DNA from: Podarcis raffonei
Lineage: Eukaryota; Chordata; Lepidosauria; Squamata; Lacertidae
Length of the DNA stretch: 64,000 nucleotides
Assembly: GCF_027172205.1 (NCBI RefSeq)
Contig: NC_070618.1
Location: 7,384,001 to 7,448,000, forward strand
Direction of reading: 5' to 3'
Shown: positions 1 to 12,400 of the stretch, one piece after another
Layout: each line of letters starts with the position of its first letter
Numbering within the stretch: position 1 is the stretch's first letter
Notes under the pieces: model-generated
The model's database searches: none
The model's input: the letters and a program-made list of their open reading frames with translations, nothing else
What the model was told of the DNA's origin: nothing
Translations under genes and position numbers: made by a program

Positions 1-800
1 AGGGAAGTCTGCTGCTATGCAATTATTTTGATTTACAAACTACGTAAACCTAACCATTTGTTACAAGTTAACAATTCATCTGTTGTAAAACCCCATGTAA
101 CTGTGATTAAACATCACTTTTTATCCCTGCCTACTAGAACCCACTCCAAATTAAAAGAACTTTCATTTCTTCCAAATGACACCTAAGCATTGGAGGGTTT
201 TCAGAATTTAAAGGAAGCCACCACAAGCAATGTACTTTGAACCACTCTGAAAATGTTGTCGGCATAGAATTCTCTACACCACTGACTATGTTTTGCAGAG
301 TTTATCTTACGCTGCAAGAATAGCATTACAGGACTGACCGAAAAGTATAGAAAATTTTAATGCAGACATGTTTCAAGAATACCTCAATCAAATTCACTTG
401 CTGGTGGATACCATAAGCTTTCCCCCAAATTAAGTGCAATGCAATGGGGTATCTTCAGGGTGGGGGTGTCGTCACAATACAAAGGGAGTAATCAGATACT
501 GCTGAGAAAAGAACACTAACGGACCAGGGAGAAGAGCTACAAAGGGATAATAGTGCCACTGTGCTAAATATAAAGCATCACAATGCAAAGGAAAAAAAGA
601 TAACAGCAAAAAATAGGCAGAAGGTTTCATTTCTAAGTATGCTATCACACCAGGTTTGTGTGCCTCTCTGAAAAGTTAAATAGTATTTATTGTTACATAT
701 TATCAATAGCACTTTTAAAAACTGCACAGGGGTGAGAACCGATGGAGCTGATGGAAGTTTTAAGTCTAACATCCCTGCCCAAACAACTTACAATCTAAAC

Positions 801-1001
801 CAGAACTTTCCAAACTTTTCATGTTGGTGACACACTTTTTAGACATGTACCATTTTGTGACATAGTAATTTAGTTTTCTTAGCAAACCAGAGGTTAACCC
901 CTTTCCAGCCCCTGGGGGAGCACAGGAAGGTTTCATGCGACACACCCGCACACTGCAGCCAACACACTAACATGCTGCAACACACAATTTGGAAAGCTCT
1001 G
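801..1001. mobile_element. hAT-type MITE
   Basis: The ends form terminal inverted repeats: CAGAACTTTCCAAA on the left and its near complement (AATTTGGAAAGCTCTG) on the right. The flanking 8-mers ATCTAAAC (793-800) and CTCTAAAT (1002-1009) share the TCTAAA core, as expected for the TCTAGA-like target preference of hAT-Charlie elements. No transposase is present, so it is non-autonomous. Confidence 0.7.
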
Positions 1002-2268
1002 CTCTAAATGTTAACACAGCAAGAAACAAAGGGCGGGAAGAGTAACAAACAGCTATCATATATCAATCATGTGAGAGGATCTTCTGCATTTGAAGTCTAT
1101 GCAAAGTACAGGGTTTGTATTTCCAAACCTCAAGGGTTTCAGTACAATAGTCAAAGACCTAAGTAGAATATCTGCATGAAACCAACCCAAAGAGACTTCT
1201 CATTATGAAAACTGCCTTAACTTCATTGTGATAAAAATATATGAAAAGCAAAAATTAAGATAACTGCTGGCGTGAAATGTAAGTAGCTCTAGGAATCTCA
1301 GTTTTAGATTTCATATTGATACAGTTAAAATACACTGTAATTCAGGCAGATGAATGCCCCCATTCTAGCCTAGCAGAGGATTTGACCAGAAGCAGGACAT
1401 ACACCACTAACTACAGTCTCCAATCATTCACTACATGTGGAAAGCGAGCAAACATGCCCAAAACTAGAGGGTGTGCTGGGGAGTTTATCTGCTCATGGCA
1501 GACCTGGTCCCACCCAAAAGGAGAGGCCGAGGGGTAGAGGCAAGACATATTTTTAAGGGCTGTCTGGTATCGGAGCAGAATACATGCATCAAGACAGATA
1601 ATTCTACAATTTTACAAACCTAAGAATTCAAGCCATAAAAAATAATGCATATAAAGTTAGCTTGCTATTTTTACCACTATCATAATGCAAGTAAGTCATG
1701 AACTTCCTTTCAATATAATTTCAAAATTAGCAGCACTTTTATCATCATCTGTTGTAACAGATAGCAAAGACCAGTTTATCTTAAATTCCTTTTTCCAGCT
1801 GAAGAATTTTAATGAATCTAAAACAAGTTCCTCTTCTTGTTTGACAGTTTCACAAGCCTGATCAAGCAGTGGATCCAGTGCTAATTATTTCCCTTAATAT
1901 GACTGTATCAAATACATACCAGCTCATCACAAACTGTTAAAGTCATTTACGAGATTTCACATCAGATACTCATGATTAGTTTCCTAAAAAGTGCTGTTTT
2001 TTTAAAAAGTTTATGGATAACATGGCATGTATTTTACCACAAAGGAAAAAGCCCTGATATACGCCAGCAGGAAGAGAGTGGTTTGCCCTTTACCAATGAC
2101 CCTCAATAAACACATATTAATTTGAACTTTGTACTCAACGTCTACCAAAAATATATTCAGCTATATATGTGACAATTTTATATGAGCAGTCACTTGTAAA
2201 GAATTTTAAATGTTGGTCTATTTCTCCAGTTTATAAATAATTAAAAGAGCAGCACCTGCATAGTAATA

Positions 2269-2475
2269 CAGTGGCACCTTAGTTTTCGAACGTAATCTGT
2301 TCTGGAAGACTGTTCCAACTTCCGAAATGTTTGAAAACCAAGGATCAATGGGTGGTTGGCAAAATCCATTGAAGGAATGGAGGAACGCGCCTTGGAAGCA
2401 ATTACTTCTGGGTTTTCGGCATTCGGCTTCCGAATCATTCAGCTTCTGAGGCGCTCAAAAAACGAGGTTCCACTG
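2269..2475. mobile_element. Mariner-type MITE (CAGTGGCACC ends)
   Basis: A 207-bp element flanked by TA on both sides. It begins CAGTGGCACCTTAGTTTTCG and ends with the complementary GAGGTTCCACTG. Inner copies of TTCGAAC / TTTGAAAACC and GGCTTCCGAA repeat in opposite orientation. TA target duplication plus TIRs place it with Tc1/mariner (Tigger-like) elements. A related copy lies at 55456-55687. Confidence 0.75.
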
Positions 2476-2737
2476 TAGCAATACAGATCGTTCTCTTTCC
2501 ATTGTGAGGAATATCTTACTTTTTGAAGTTCCAATAAAGTTATTTATGCAGCTTGAAGGACTTTTTATTTATTTCTACTCAAATCCCTTTGGAATAATTC
2601 CATCATCTTAGCCAAGGTGGCGGCACTAGTTAGCCTTCTCTCCACTTCTCCCTCCGCTTCCAGACTGCCGTTACAATCACACTGGTGTAACTTTCACCAA
2701 ATATATTGTTCTAATACTATCTCTCTTTACAGTAGGG

Positions 2738-2830
2738 ATAGAAACATCTGGCCCCCCAGGTGCTGAGGGCCTCCAACTCCCACTATCCCATGCCTAAAAG
2801 TCAAAGAAGGGCCACAGGTTCCCCACTCCT
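2738..2830. repeat. Palindromic MITE fragment (GGGCCACAGGTTCCCC family)
   Basis: Contains CTGGCCC...CTCCAACTCCCACTATCCC and ends GGGCCACAGGTTCCCCACTCC, one degenerate copy of a palindromic MITE family also seen at about 9150-9250, 9487-9520, 45630-45770 and 52510-52625. Confidence 0.55.
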
Positions 2831-3120
2831 GCTTTAGTGAGTATTAAATGGACTCTAAATAGGGCTGCTGTTTGTGTGTTTGGAAAATACATCTGGTGCA
2901 GAAGAGGTCAACTGACCAGTATGTTGATGAGGGAACACTTAATATCCGTGTCCAATATCTATGTTGTTTCCTAGCTATTACTAGGCATCTAATTAGACAC
3001 CTGAACAATCAGGTGCATGAAGATCTTGTAGTTCGAACTTTTACAGAAAAAATCCTTCCTCAATCAGTGCATCTATTCAACTGTTTTTAACCTTTCCTGG
3101 CTGATGCGCAACATCTAATG

Positions 3121-3373
3121 CAGGGCTCAGGAAACTTTTTCAGCAGAGGGCTGGTCCACTGTCCCTCAGATCTTGTGGGGGGCCGGACTATATTTTGGAG
3201 AGAGAAAATATGAACGAATTCCTATGCCCCACAAATAACCCAGAGATGCATTTTAAATAAAATCACACATTCTACTCATGTAAAAACACGCTGATTCCCA
3301 GACTGTGTGCAAGCCGGATTTAGAAGGCGATTGGGGTGGATCCAGCCCCCAGGCCTTAGTTTGCCTATCCATG
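3121..3373. mobile_element. hAT-type MITE, copy 1
   Basis: Starts CAGGGCTCAGGAAAC and ends TTGCCTATCCATG. The flanking octamers ATCTAATG (3113-3120) and ATCTAATA (3374-3381) match 7 of 8. The interior (GCATTTTAAATAAAA, TACTCATGTAAAAACACGCTG) matches copies at 42846-43157 and at the end of the window. Confidence 0.8.
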
Positions 3374-3841
3374 ATCTAATAACTGGACTGAGTTATTGGC
3401 AAAATATTGTTGGTACTACAAGATTAAGGCACTCCCAGGTGTCAGTTTCTGTAACAATAATGCTATACATCAGAAAGTGCAACAGGAAGTATCCATTGGC
3501 ACTAAAACCATGATGATTCAGATCATCAACCACCTTGTAAAATTAAGTGTTCCAATTACTACCTGCTGAATTTGTGTACTTGCATGAATATTAATGTGTA
3601 TGCAAAACTCTCCTGTGACAAACTGCAACAGTTAATAGAGAATGGAGGCCAAAATAAACCAAGGGGTCCTTCACTGGCAAATCTTTTCACAATTCAAAAC
3701 AGAGCATGTCATTAAGAACTTCACAGGGGGCACAGCAGCGTCTCATCAGCATTCAGCTATGCAGAGTCCATACATAACAGACACTCAAGAAGTGACTCAT
3801 GCAGCTTCACAGATCTAAGGACAAGCAAACATGCAAAACTG

Positions 3842-4000
3842 TAGAATTATAGAGTTGGAAGGTATCCCAAGGGTCATCTGGTCCAACGAAGATTCCAATG
3901 AAGGAATCTTAACTAGATCATAGATGACAGATGGCCACCCATGTTAAATTACTGTTCACCAGGAAGGAGACAACTGCTTTCAAATGGCCTTGATGTGTGC
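3842..4000 (-). mobile_element. CR1 LINE 3-prime tail, short
   Basis: Reads TAGAATTATAGAGTTGGAAG followed by GGGTCATCTGGTCCAAC, which on the minus strand is the usual CR1 terminus ending in ATTCTATG-like units. 5-prime truncated. The left end is clear; the right end is uncertain. Confidence 0.65.
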
Positions 4001-4781
4001 CTAACTATAGAGTAACAAGCAATGGTTAAATTGTGCAGTATCTGCCAAGAAGCACCCTCCTGTTTTACAGCTCTGCTGGTTCCAACTACTTGAAAGTTGT
4101 AGCTTTCAAAGATCAGCTTTTGTGAAATCCACTTATTTGGCCATGCCCACCCTCTACACAGAAGATGCAGTACAGTCCTACTTCATTATTTTCTTAGGTA
4201 CTGTATACATTTATGATGCTTTAAATATGCACAGGCTGTGATCATGGCAAATGGAGCATCATCCTACAAAGCAAGGATAAGCCAAAAAAAACCCCCTTCC
4301 TTCCAACTGCAGAGGTGGCTGGCGATCGCCCCAGTACCATCATTGCGGTCCCTGACCCATCCCCGGCTCCCAAGACTGGAAGGAAAACAAGGAAAGAGTT
4401 GGAAGCACACTCTTTGCCTCTCTTTCCCACAGGAGACAGAGGTGAATAGACAGAGGGGTTGGTGCTTGGCAATGAGGCTCAGAGTCCCTCTGCAGCTGCT
4501 GCTGGGTAGACAGACACTGGAATCTCTTTTCAGAGCACTGGCTGAAGCTGGAACGTTCCCATTCTGCCTTTCCCATGGGGAAGGTTGGGGGAGATTCCTT
4601 TGGCAATTCTTCTGGAGGTGCTTACCTCCCCTCCAGCTGGCAGGTGAGAAGAGCCCAGCAGCCATAGGAAGGCCAGTGAAAAATTGTAGACCTCCCCACC
4701 ACCCATAAAAAGGTAAATCAATATGACAAGAAGAAATCCACTTTTTCTGGTCTTTCTCCTAGGCCTTTAGTGTGACCCTAG

Positions 4782-5136
4782 GTAAAGGTAAAGGTACCCC
4801 TGCCCGTACGGGCCAGTCGTGTCCGACTCTAGGGTTGTGCGCCCACCTCACTTAAGAGGCCGGGGGCCAGCGCTGTCCGGAGACACTTCCGGGTCACGTG
4901 GCCAGCGTGACGAAGCTGCTCTGGCGAGCCGGCACCAGTGCAGCACACGGAAACGCCGTTTACCTTCCCGCTAGAAAGCGGTACCTATTATCTACTTGCA
5001 CTTAGGGGTGCTTTCGAACTGCTAGGTTGGCAGGCGCTGGGACCGAAAGACGGGAGCTCACCCCGCCGCGGGGATTCGAACCGCCGACCATACGATCGGC
5101 AAGTCCTAGGCACTGAGGTTTTACCCACAGCGCCAC
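4782..5136 (-). mobile_element. Sauria SINE, full length
   Basis: A complete tRNA-derived SINE in minus orientation. The tRNA-like head lies on the right (GGCGCTGTGGGT and a B box GGTTCGAATCC read on the minus strand), and the CTTTACC tail lies at 4782-4800. The 13-bp flanks AGTGTGACCCTAG (4769-4781) and AGTGCGACCCTAG (5137-5149) differ at one base and are the target-site duplication. It inserted in ANP32B intron 1. Confidence 0.92.
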
Positions 5137-5369
5137 AGTGCGACCCTAGCACCACAGAAATAAAGAAAATCAAGGTTTCCTTGGCATGAACTCTGCTACA
5201 CCAAGCTTGCTTCCCCCTTTTAAATCCTTCTTGCCCTGTGTCAAGTGGGAATATTAGCATACAGAGAGCCATAACTCTGCAAAGTGGAAAACCTTGATTT
5301 ACCACCAAAGAACAGTGTGCTTGTGCCATTACAGTACTGTAACGCACAAATGTCAGCCACTCTAACCAT

Positions 5370-5440
5370 AGTATTTATAATAATTTTATTATTTTCACTC
5401 TGCCCATCTGGCTGGGTTACCCCATACCACAAAGGGCTTT
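5370..5440 (-). mobile_element. L2/CR1-type LINE tail fragment
   Basis: TATAATAATTTTATTATTTT, then CTGCCCATCTGGCTGGGTTACC, is the minus-strand version of the 3-prime end GGGAAACCCAGCCAGATGGGCGG seen intact at 53390-53420. Only the extreme 3-prime end is present. Confidence 0.6.
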
Positions 5441-5779
5441 CCAACGAGACAGGCACACACTTAGTACGTTCCCCAGGCACCATCACTCTTACGTGGGGTG
5501 CAGGTGTTTTCGGTGCTAGAAAAAGTGCTGCTCCTCCAGTTTTCGAGCGGTCACGGCATCCCCTATCACCCCTCTAAAATCCATTCCCTTTTATTCTTCG
5601 CCTCGAAAGATTTTCGAATGTGCTTCATTTGTTGGTTTCGAAGGCTTTTAAAACCCGGAACGCAAGATATCACTCTTTTTTTAAAACTAAAAACACTCCT
5701 GCTTCAAATCAGCGGCCCCCGAAGAAGCGCTTCCCTTTGGATCGGTGGCGCCTTTAAGGTTATTATTACAGTCTATTAT

Positions 5780-7070
5780 TTGTGAGAGGAAAGTGCGGTG
5801 CTGCCGCGGGGGGGGGGGGGGAGGGAAGGAAAGCAAGTTTTTGGCGGGAAGATGAGCGGCGGCTCCCACGAAGGGAGGCGGAAAAAGAAGAGCGCGCGCG
5901 CGGGCGCTCCCTCGCTAACCGCCCCCCCCCGGGTCGCCCGTTTAAAGGGGGAAGGCGTGGGGTGGGGGAGGGCGGGAGAGCGAACGAGCGAGCAACAAGG
6001 CCTCAGCGCGCGCGCGCGCGCACGTGAGCGCCAAAAGAAGCGAACGCGGAGGAGCGCGCTCACTCACTCACTCGGCCTTCCGTTTTGTTTGGTTGATTTT
6101 TTTTTTTAATGCAGCTGTTGCCCGTTTAAGAGGGACGCTGTGGGGGGGGTGGGAGAAGTGGCGCGCGCCAAAACGCGCGCCCACTGGCTAAGAAGAAGAC
6201 GGACGCGGCGGGGCCGTCGCGCGCACGCGAGAGGCACCAGCCGCCTCTCCGCAGGCAGCCCACGCTCCCTTCCCTCACACGGACGCAGCGGCGGAACAAC
6301 ATGGCGGCCGCGCCGAGCGCTTCTCCTCAGCCAGGCGCCCGCCCGCCCGCCGCTCTCCCCCCACACAGACACGCGCCCGCTTCTGCTCTTCCCGCCTCCC
6401 TCAGGCCGAGCGACCTCCGCTCTCTCTCTCTCCCTTTTATCCGCCATTCCCCTCACCTCACACCCGAACCGAGCTCCCCTCCCCCCCACCCCCCGAACCG
6501 GTTGCTCCCTCTCTTTCCCCCCACCCCCGCCCCAGGAAAGTGGGTGGTTTCGGTGGTGGTCGCCGGCTTCCCGCCCATGCTTACATCCGGCGGAGTCCTG
6601 TTCCGCAGCTCCAAGTGGATCCGCTTCTTCATGTCCATGGCGGCGGCGGCGGCGGCTGCAACGGCGTCGTAAGTGGGAGGAAATGAGAGCGGGACGGGCC
6701 TCGGCGCGGGGCTCCGAGTTAACTCGCGGAAGGGCAGCGGCGGCCGAGCAGGGGGAGTCGTCGTCGTCGTCGGCAGCAGCAACAAGGCAAGGCTTGGAGC
6801 GCTGGGCGCCGCCGCCGTCGTCGCGACTGCAGTTAAACTGGCGGCGGGGCCCTGAGCTGGGCTGGGCTGAGCCGGAGCAGAATCAACGGACGGACTTGGC
6901 CGCCAGGGGGCGCGCCGGGGAAGAGACTCCCCGGAACTCCGTCGTCATAGCCACACCCCGGCCGGCGGAGGCGCGCTCCCGCCTCTGCGCCTGGAGCGCG
7001 GGAGGCCGGCGCGCTCCTGCTGCCGAAAGTTGCTTCCCACACTTTTAGGTCGACACGAGCGGCCCTTCCC
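5780..7070. promoter_or_regulatory. ANP32B: CpG island with the ANP32B promoter and 5-prime UTR
   Basis: CG-rich sequence with many CpGs, GCGCGCGC runs (about 6006-6020), poly-purine and poly-pyrimidine tracts and GC boxes surrounds ANP32B exon 1. This is the usual promoter type of a broadly expressed gene. Transcription should start to the right of 6638 and run left. Several long frames here on both strands, up to 302 codons, are low-complexity (Arg, Pro, Ala, Ser) products of CpG richness and are not annotated as genes. Confidence 0.8.
6585..6638 (-). CDS. ANP32B: ANP32B coding exon 1 (acidic leucine-rich nuclear phosphoprotein 32 B)
   Basis: The minus strand encodes MDMKKRIHLELRNRTPPD (18 codons) and then runs into a consensus donor GTAAGC at 6584-6579. 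Human ANP32B begins MDMKRRIHLELRNRTPSDV, and ANP32A and ANP32E begin differently (MEMGRR, MEMKKK), so paralogue B is supported. The exon ends in phase 0 before the conserved Val codon of exon 2, the usual ANP32 gene structure. ANP32 proteins are small nuclear-cytoplasmic histone-binding and phosphatase-inhibiting proteins with an N-terminal LRR fold and an acidic tail; only the N-terminal cap is in this window. Upstream in-frame codons encode a poly-Ala run without known homology, so I take the first MDM as the start. The gene is divergent from HEMGN, about 8 kb away. Confidence 0.9.
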
Positions 7071-7296
7071 CCCGCCCCCCATTCCCAGAACAGCCGATCG
7101 TCGCTCCCATTGTAAAGTATTACTTGATCCAGGCCTGCAAAAACTTAGGTTGCTGCTGCTTCTGCGATGTTTGCGGTCCCGGGGAGAAAGCAGAAGCATG
7201 GCTTCCTTCCCCTCCCATTGCCGGCTAAAAGCAGCATATCGATATTTTTTTATAAATGCCTACACGATTATGGTTCCCACTCCCCCCGCAACCATG

Positions 7297-7352
7297 CATA
7301 TAACATTTCACTTACATTGAACATCATATAACATTTCACTTACATTGAACAT
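7297..7352. repeat. 28-bp tandem duplication
   Basis: Two identical head-to-tail 28-bp units (7297-7324 and 7325-7352), each beginning CATATAACATTTCACTTACA. A simple recent duplication just outside the ANP32B CpG island. Confidence 0.9.
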
Positions 7353-7770
7353 CATTTGGCATTTTGTTGGCCATTTGCCCACCTTTTAGGGATCCTTCTG
7401 GAGCCTGTTTGGGTTTTTACTATCCTGAGTAGTCTGGTATCTGCTTTGCACACTGATTTCAGTGAACTTTGGGACACAATATGGCAGCTGTAAAACCCCT
7501 GATTGGGATTCGGGCTACAGGGTTGGTGAAAGATTCTTTAACGTTTTGCTGTTGCCATACTCTCAGTTCAGATCACCCCATGTTTGCATCTTGGGAGAAG
7601 CTTTTGTTTCTGCTAATGGTAGCTTCCAATGAAAATAGCTACTGGGCCTCTAATCCAGGATTAAAGCTCCCTCCCCCAAATTGTACTGACTTCGATCAGA
7701 GCCCCCCGCCCTCCAATAGCTCTTAACAAAAGTGTAGCATTACTAATGTCACATCTGTTTTGGCTCATAA

Positions 7771-7876
7771 AGGGTAAAGGGACCCCTGACCATTCAGTCC
7801 AGTCGTGACCGACTCTGGGGTTGCAGCGCTCATCTCGCTTTATTGGCCGAGGGAGCTGGCGTACAGCTTCCAGGCC
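7771..7876 (-). mobile_element. Sauria SINE, 3-prime fragment
   Basis: AAGGGTAAAGGGACCCCTGACC followed by CAGTCGTGACCGACTC and CATCTCGCTTTATTGGCC equals the 3-prime third of the SINE in minus orientation. The tRNA-like head is missing. Confidence 0.85.
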
Positions 7877-9149
7877 CAACCTTATTCAAATTCAAAAAAT
7901 CTGTGATAATATCTCCTGACATTTTCTTAAAGTTGCTGAAGGATGAGTGGGGAAAAACAAACTGGATCAGGACCTTTTCCCTTATTGCCCAGTCTAAAAT
8001 ACCTCCCTAAGATACTACTCTTGCTGGGGAAAATACATGGGTAAATAGCTTGGAAATTGGGGGGGGGGGAGAGGTGTACTGGTGAAAAAACGTTAACCTT
8101 CTGTCCATTTGCCATGGCTCTGATCTACCCTTTAGGGGAGAAAGCAAGGTTGAGATCTGATGACAAATATCCTATGTGTAAATCTGCATAGGATTGAGCT
8201 GCAAAGGAAACGACAGTAGGAAAGTTAAAGTGTAAAAAAAAACCTAATACCTGTAGGCTAGGAAGCTTTTCTGAAAGGATTTAAATTATTAGGAGGAGGT
8301 ACCTGAAAGATAAAGAATAGGAAGCTATTGTAGATTGAAGAAGCTCCATTGTAAAAGGTGTAAAAGGCACAATGGTAGGCATGAAAAGGTAACAAAAGGC
8401 TGAAAGCAGAGGAGTTTGCATGCAAAAGAAAGAAATATGAATAAAGCAATCACAACTGATACAGTAGTGATGGCTCTTGCTTCATGGAGAAATTATCACC
8501 CACAGCTTCCAGCCAAGTAGTTTTTTGATGCTATAGCCTTTCACATTAGGAGTTAACAAAATGTTACGGATCACCTGAAGGGCTGGCCCTACCATGGGGA
8601 ATCTGCCTCAGGCTGCAGATGCCATGGGCAAAGAGCAGTAGGGAGCATTTGGAGAACTATGGTGTGTGTACCATGCCTGCCCTAAGCTATCTGCCACTGT
8701 GTGCACTGTCTCCATTTTCTGTGTTGAAGTAAAATTCAGCAGTCTGACTAGTCAGCTTTTGTTCATGGAATGGGGAGAGACATTAGCTTATCCTTCACTT
8801 CTTGCAAAGGCCAGCCTGATCACCTGTAAGGCCGTTAAATATTGTTGCAGGATGTTTCAAAAAGTGTAACATTAATTCTACACGCATACAGAACCCCACT
8901 TTAGTGTTTCAAAACAACAAGGAACTGTTTCTCCCAGATCAATAATGGTCCGTTGCCCAGCTCCACCATGGCCGCCTTCCTCCCTTGCGAACTAGCTCAT
9001 TTATCATCACAATGGTTCTGTCTTCCTTGTGGCAACAACTAGGGGTGGGTATGCTGCCCTTGGCACCTCCATTTCTGTGTGCTGCTTCTGGGGCTGGGTT
9101 TTCTGGAGCAGCTGAGCCATTCACGAATGGAGAAATATTCTCAATAAAA

Positions 9150-9260
9150 ATGGGGAACCTGTGGCCCTACAGAAGTTGTTGGACTCCATCTCCCATCAGC
9201 TGTGATCATTGGCTATCCTTACTGGAACTGGCGGGAACTGGAGTCCAAGAGGGCCTCTCC
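9150..9260. repeat. Palindromic MITE copy (GGGGAACCTGTGGCCC family)
   Basis: Left arm GGGGAACCTGTGGCCCTACA with GTTGTTGGACTCCATCTCCC, right arm GGAACTGGAGTCCAAGAGGGCC. The arms are roughly complementary, which gives a stem-forming non-autonomous element. Confidence 0.6.
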
Positions 9261-9409
9261 AAACTAAGTGAATGAGCGGCAAAATGACAAATTAAATCCA
9301 TTGTGAACAAATGTAAAGTGAAGCATGTTAGCACAAGACATCTTCATTTCATATGTATGCTCATGGGTTCTAAGCTGGTGGTGACTGACCAGGAGTGAGA
9401 TCTTGGGGA

Positions 9410-9480
9410 CAACTCTGACAACAGGATGCTAGACCAGATGAGCCAGTGGCCTGATCCAGCAGATTATTCGTATGTTCTTA
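9410..9480 (+). mobile_element. tRNA-Ala-like SINE, 3-prime fragment
   Basis: Contains GATGCTAGACCAGATGAGCC, GGCCTGATCCAGCAG and a TATGTTCTTA end, the distal part of the SINE whose tRNA-like head is seen near 29.9-30.2 kb. A second, minus-strand piece lies at 9618-9680. Confidence 0.5.
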
Positions 9481-12400
9481 ATTACTGGAGGGCCACAGGT
9501 TCCCCTTTCCTGCTTTGGTGTTCTATGCATGCATGCTTATTGAAGGATGTGCCCTCTGGTCACATGACACAGGCCTTTGGTCCCAGTGGGGTTTTGGGTA
9601 CAGTGTTAACTGCTGTCCTCCTAAGAATATGAGATGAGCGCTGCTGGATTAAAGGTCTGTGTAGCCCAGCATGTTTCTCACACAGTCAACTAGTTGCATC
9701 CACAAGCAGGAGATGAAGACAATAGTCTTCCTGTTGTTGCTCCCCGGATATTTGGTAGGCGGCTTAATCCTTTATTTTTTCATTTGTGTTCACAGAGTTT
9801 AAAGCAGGGGGTACTTCTAGCTGTGAACAGAAGCAGGGTCAGCTCAATATCAGAGTGGTGTGTGTGTTTATTTTAAATAGATTAGGGCTCCTGTGATTTA
9901 AAAGTCAAATCGAAGAAAGGGTTTGTGTGCTTTGGCAAGTGCAGCTTGTCATGCACGAGTTGAAACCCAAACCAAACGCAGCACCAGCTGAAATTCTAGT
10001 TTTGCACACCTACCAAAGGTGGTGCAGGTGTCTGTCCTCCCTTGCCCTGAATTCAGAACCACTGGGACCGATACTCACTGTCCTGCTCTCAAACATTGCT
10101 CTTAACCCGCATTCTTATTTTGCTCCTCCTCACCCTACCAGAGGAGCCTTGACTACCGTGCTGTGAAGGAGAAAGTTAGAGATGAAATAGAAAGATAAAT
10201 TAGAGGTCAGCAACCCGGTCTCCCAAGTGTTGACTGCCATTTTTGGAGGAAGGGGGGATGCTTAGGAGGTCTGTTGCCAGCAGTAATTCTGCAAATAATA
10301 TAAACTAGTCCATGACACACTCTGCAGTTCACAAGACCTTCCCTTACATTAGTGAGAGGGTTATTGCTCTTGTCCTTTATCTGCACACCCTGCCGGTTTC
10401 TTTCACCCCTCTTCACTGGTCCTTTTACATTCACTTCTTCCTCCAATAGCAGCTTTCTTTTATCCCCTTCCTTTGTATTCCCAGTTCAACTAAATAATAT
10501 TAACATATATTAAACTTTTATTTTACTGTACTGTACTAATATCCTTCAGCATCTCTATCCCTTTCCCCTCAGAGGCCTGCCTGCCTGCCTTCCCTGGATC
10601 TTCTCTGTCTCCCTGCCACCTTTACTCAGCATGCAAGGAGTTGCTGATGCTGGCATTAACCCAGCCAAAAGGCATGGCAAGCAGGGAAAGAGGCAGTGGG
10701 CAGGCCTAAGGCCCACAGATGGGTCCTGCCTACCTTAGCCCCCGGTTTGAGAAACCTTTCTCTATCACAGTACACCTGTTTCACCAGAAGGGGATGCTCA
10801 TGCTACAGAATGATATGGCACAGTATTCTGTTTAATGAAGGGGAAATAGCCAAGGCTGTTACAAGGATTTCTCTAGGTAGGTCTGCTGTTACTGATGTTG
10901 CAAGGGAGAAATAGCATGTACTGGAAGGTGGCAGAGAAAGGGAGCTGTGCCATCCAATAGTTGAGCTCTCAAAATATCAAAAAATACACAATTTGTCTAC
11001 TACATCATTAAACAATAAGGGCAGCAGTATTAAAAAGCTTTTTTAAAAAAAATAATATCCCAGCAACTGTCCACCAATAGCCAGGGTGAAGGGGGAATTT
11101 GATGCTTCCTTTGGGGGAGAATTTCATAACTGGAGCTGAACAACAGAAAAATATCCTATCTTGGGTCACTGCCCACCTGATCTACGTAGAAAAAAAGCTT
11201 CCTCTGTTAAAAGTAAGAGTTGCATTTTCTATGTTCACCAAAGGCACAACCTAATGGATTTAAGCAAACTGGGTTCTATTTTACAGCAATGAGAGATACT
11301 TGAGCACGTGCAGAGTTTAAGAACTAAAAATCTGATCATTTGCCAGGACGAAACAGGGCTTTATTTCACCCAGGTCAAAGACCCAGTTTGGCACACAGGC
11401 TGGAAGCCTCAGTGACGCCCCTCTGGAGGCTTCACCCGGGGCAAAAAAACCAGCTCCCCCCCCCCCCAGCTACGGCCATGCCCTTCCTCTCCCTGCCAGT
11501 TCTTCCCTGCCAGTATTGCCCAGCAAGCAGCTTTTAGGGTCCACCCACAAAGCTCAACACCCACCCGGTTTGGGAACTGCAAGTGACTGGAGTGGGGTTG
11601 TGAATAGGGTTCAGTGATAATTTCTGTCACTTTGTAGCAGGCAAAGTGCCCTTTTTTTGTTCCATAGGCTGGAAGGGGGGGGGGAGTTATCTAGTTTGAC
11701 CTGTCATCTTTGACTATTTTGCTGAGTCACGGTCATAATGTATTATCAGCCTTCAGCAGACTGTAATGAGAATTTGGTCACTCTCGCTCTGAGTGCTTCC
11801 AAATGCGTCAGGCAGGCCTTCATGTGAATATGAATAGCGACTGACACTTTTAATGGTGCTTCAAATGAATTGTGCATCCTCCTAAGTTCCTAGGATGAAC
11901 AACTGAACTTTCGACTCTCCTGTACAGGAGAGCCCTAGGCTATCACTCTTTTGTGAGAGGGGTTTAAGTACATACTGGGAAATGTGGGTTTGTACAATTA
12001 AAGTAGATTACAGTGCTCTGTGGGTTGTATGGGGTGTTAGGGGAGGGGTAGTACCTCTGTTGTGGGACACGCCATGCTCCTTCTGGGGTAGTTTGTCCAC
12101 CTTTGGTCCCCACCCTACACTCAGCTCTCACCTGTGGCTCCTAGAAGCTGTCAGGATGTGATAGCAGCCACACCCCATGAATGGCTTCGACTGGCTGGCT
12201 AAACCAGGTGAGGGTAGCCAATGGGTCTCAAACCCTCGGTCAGTTAGGGATTTCCCCTGCATGCGAAGACAGGTTCCAGCAGCTTGAGTGAGTGAGACTA
12301 ATAATGAGTCCAATAGCCAAGAAGGCAGTTTCTGCATATGCCATAGATGTAGAGGGAAGTGGTGGGCAGATGGGGCTTGTCAGCCTGGGAGAAGGAAAAA

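Larger units (their letters stand above)
1..6584 (-). other. ANP32B: ANP32B intron 1 (5-prime part)
   Basis: This stretch lies downstream of ANP32B exon 1 on the minus strand and is read as the beginning of intron 1. I see no frame matching the next ANP32 exon (the leucine-rich repeat segment), so exon 2 should lie before the window start. It holds hAT and mariner-type MITEs, a CR1 tail, one complete Sauria SINE and ordinary AT-rich sequence. The open frames at about 4240-4710 overlap on both strands and look like chance frames in a GC-richer patch. Confidence 0.7.

Noticed and set aside
4238-4708. 156-codon plus frame overlapping 133- and 88-codon minus frames in ANP32B intron 1
   Set aside because: Several frames open at once on both strands, no homology recognised, no splice context; most likely chance in a stop-poor patch.
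4782-5136. tRNA gene suggested by B-box sequence GGTTCGAATCC
   Set aside because: The tRNA-like head is part of a Sauria SINE with full body, tail and target duplication; no cloverleaf of a functional tRNA.
6140-7048. 302-codon plus-strand open frame in the first CpG island
   Set aside because: Arg/Pro/Ser/Ala low-complexity product of CpG-rich DNA, antisense to ANP32B exon 1, without any recognisable domain.
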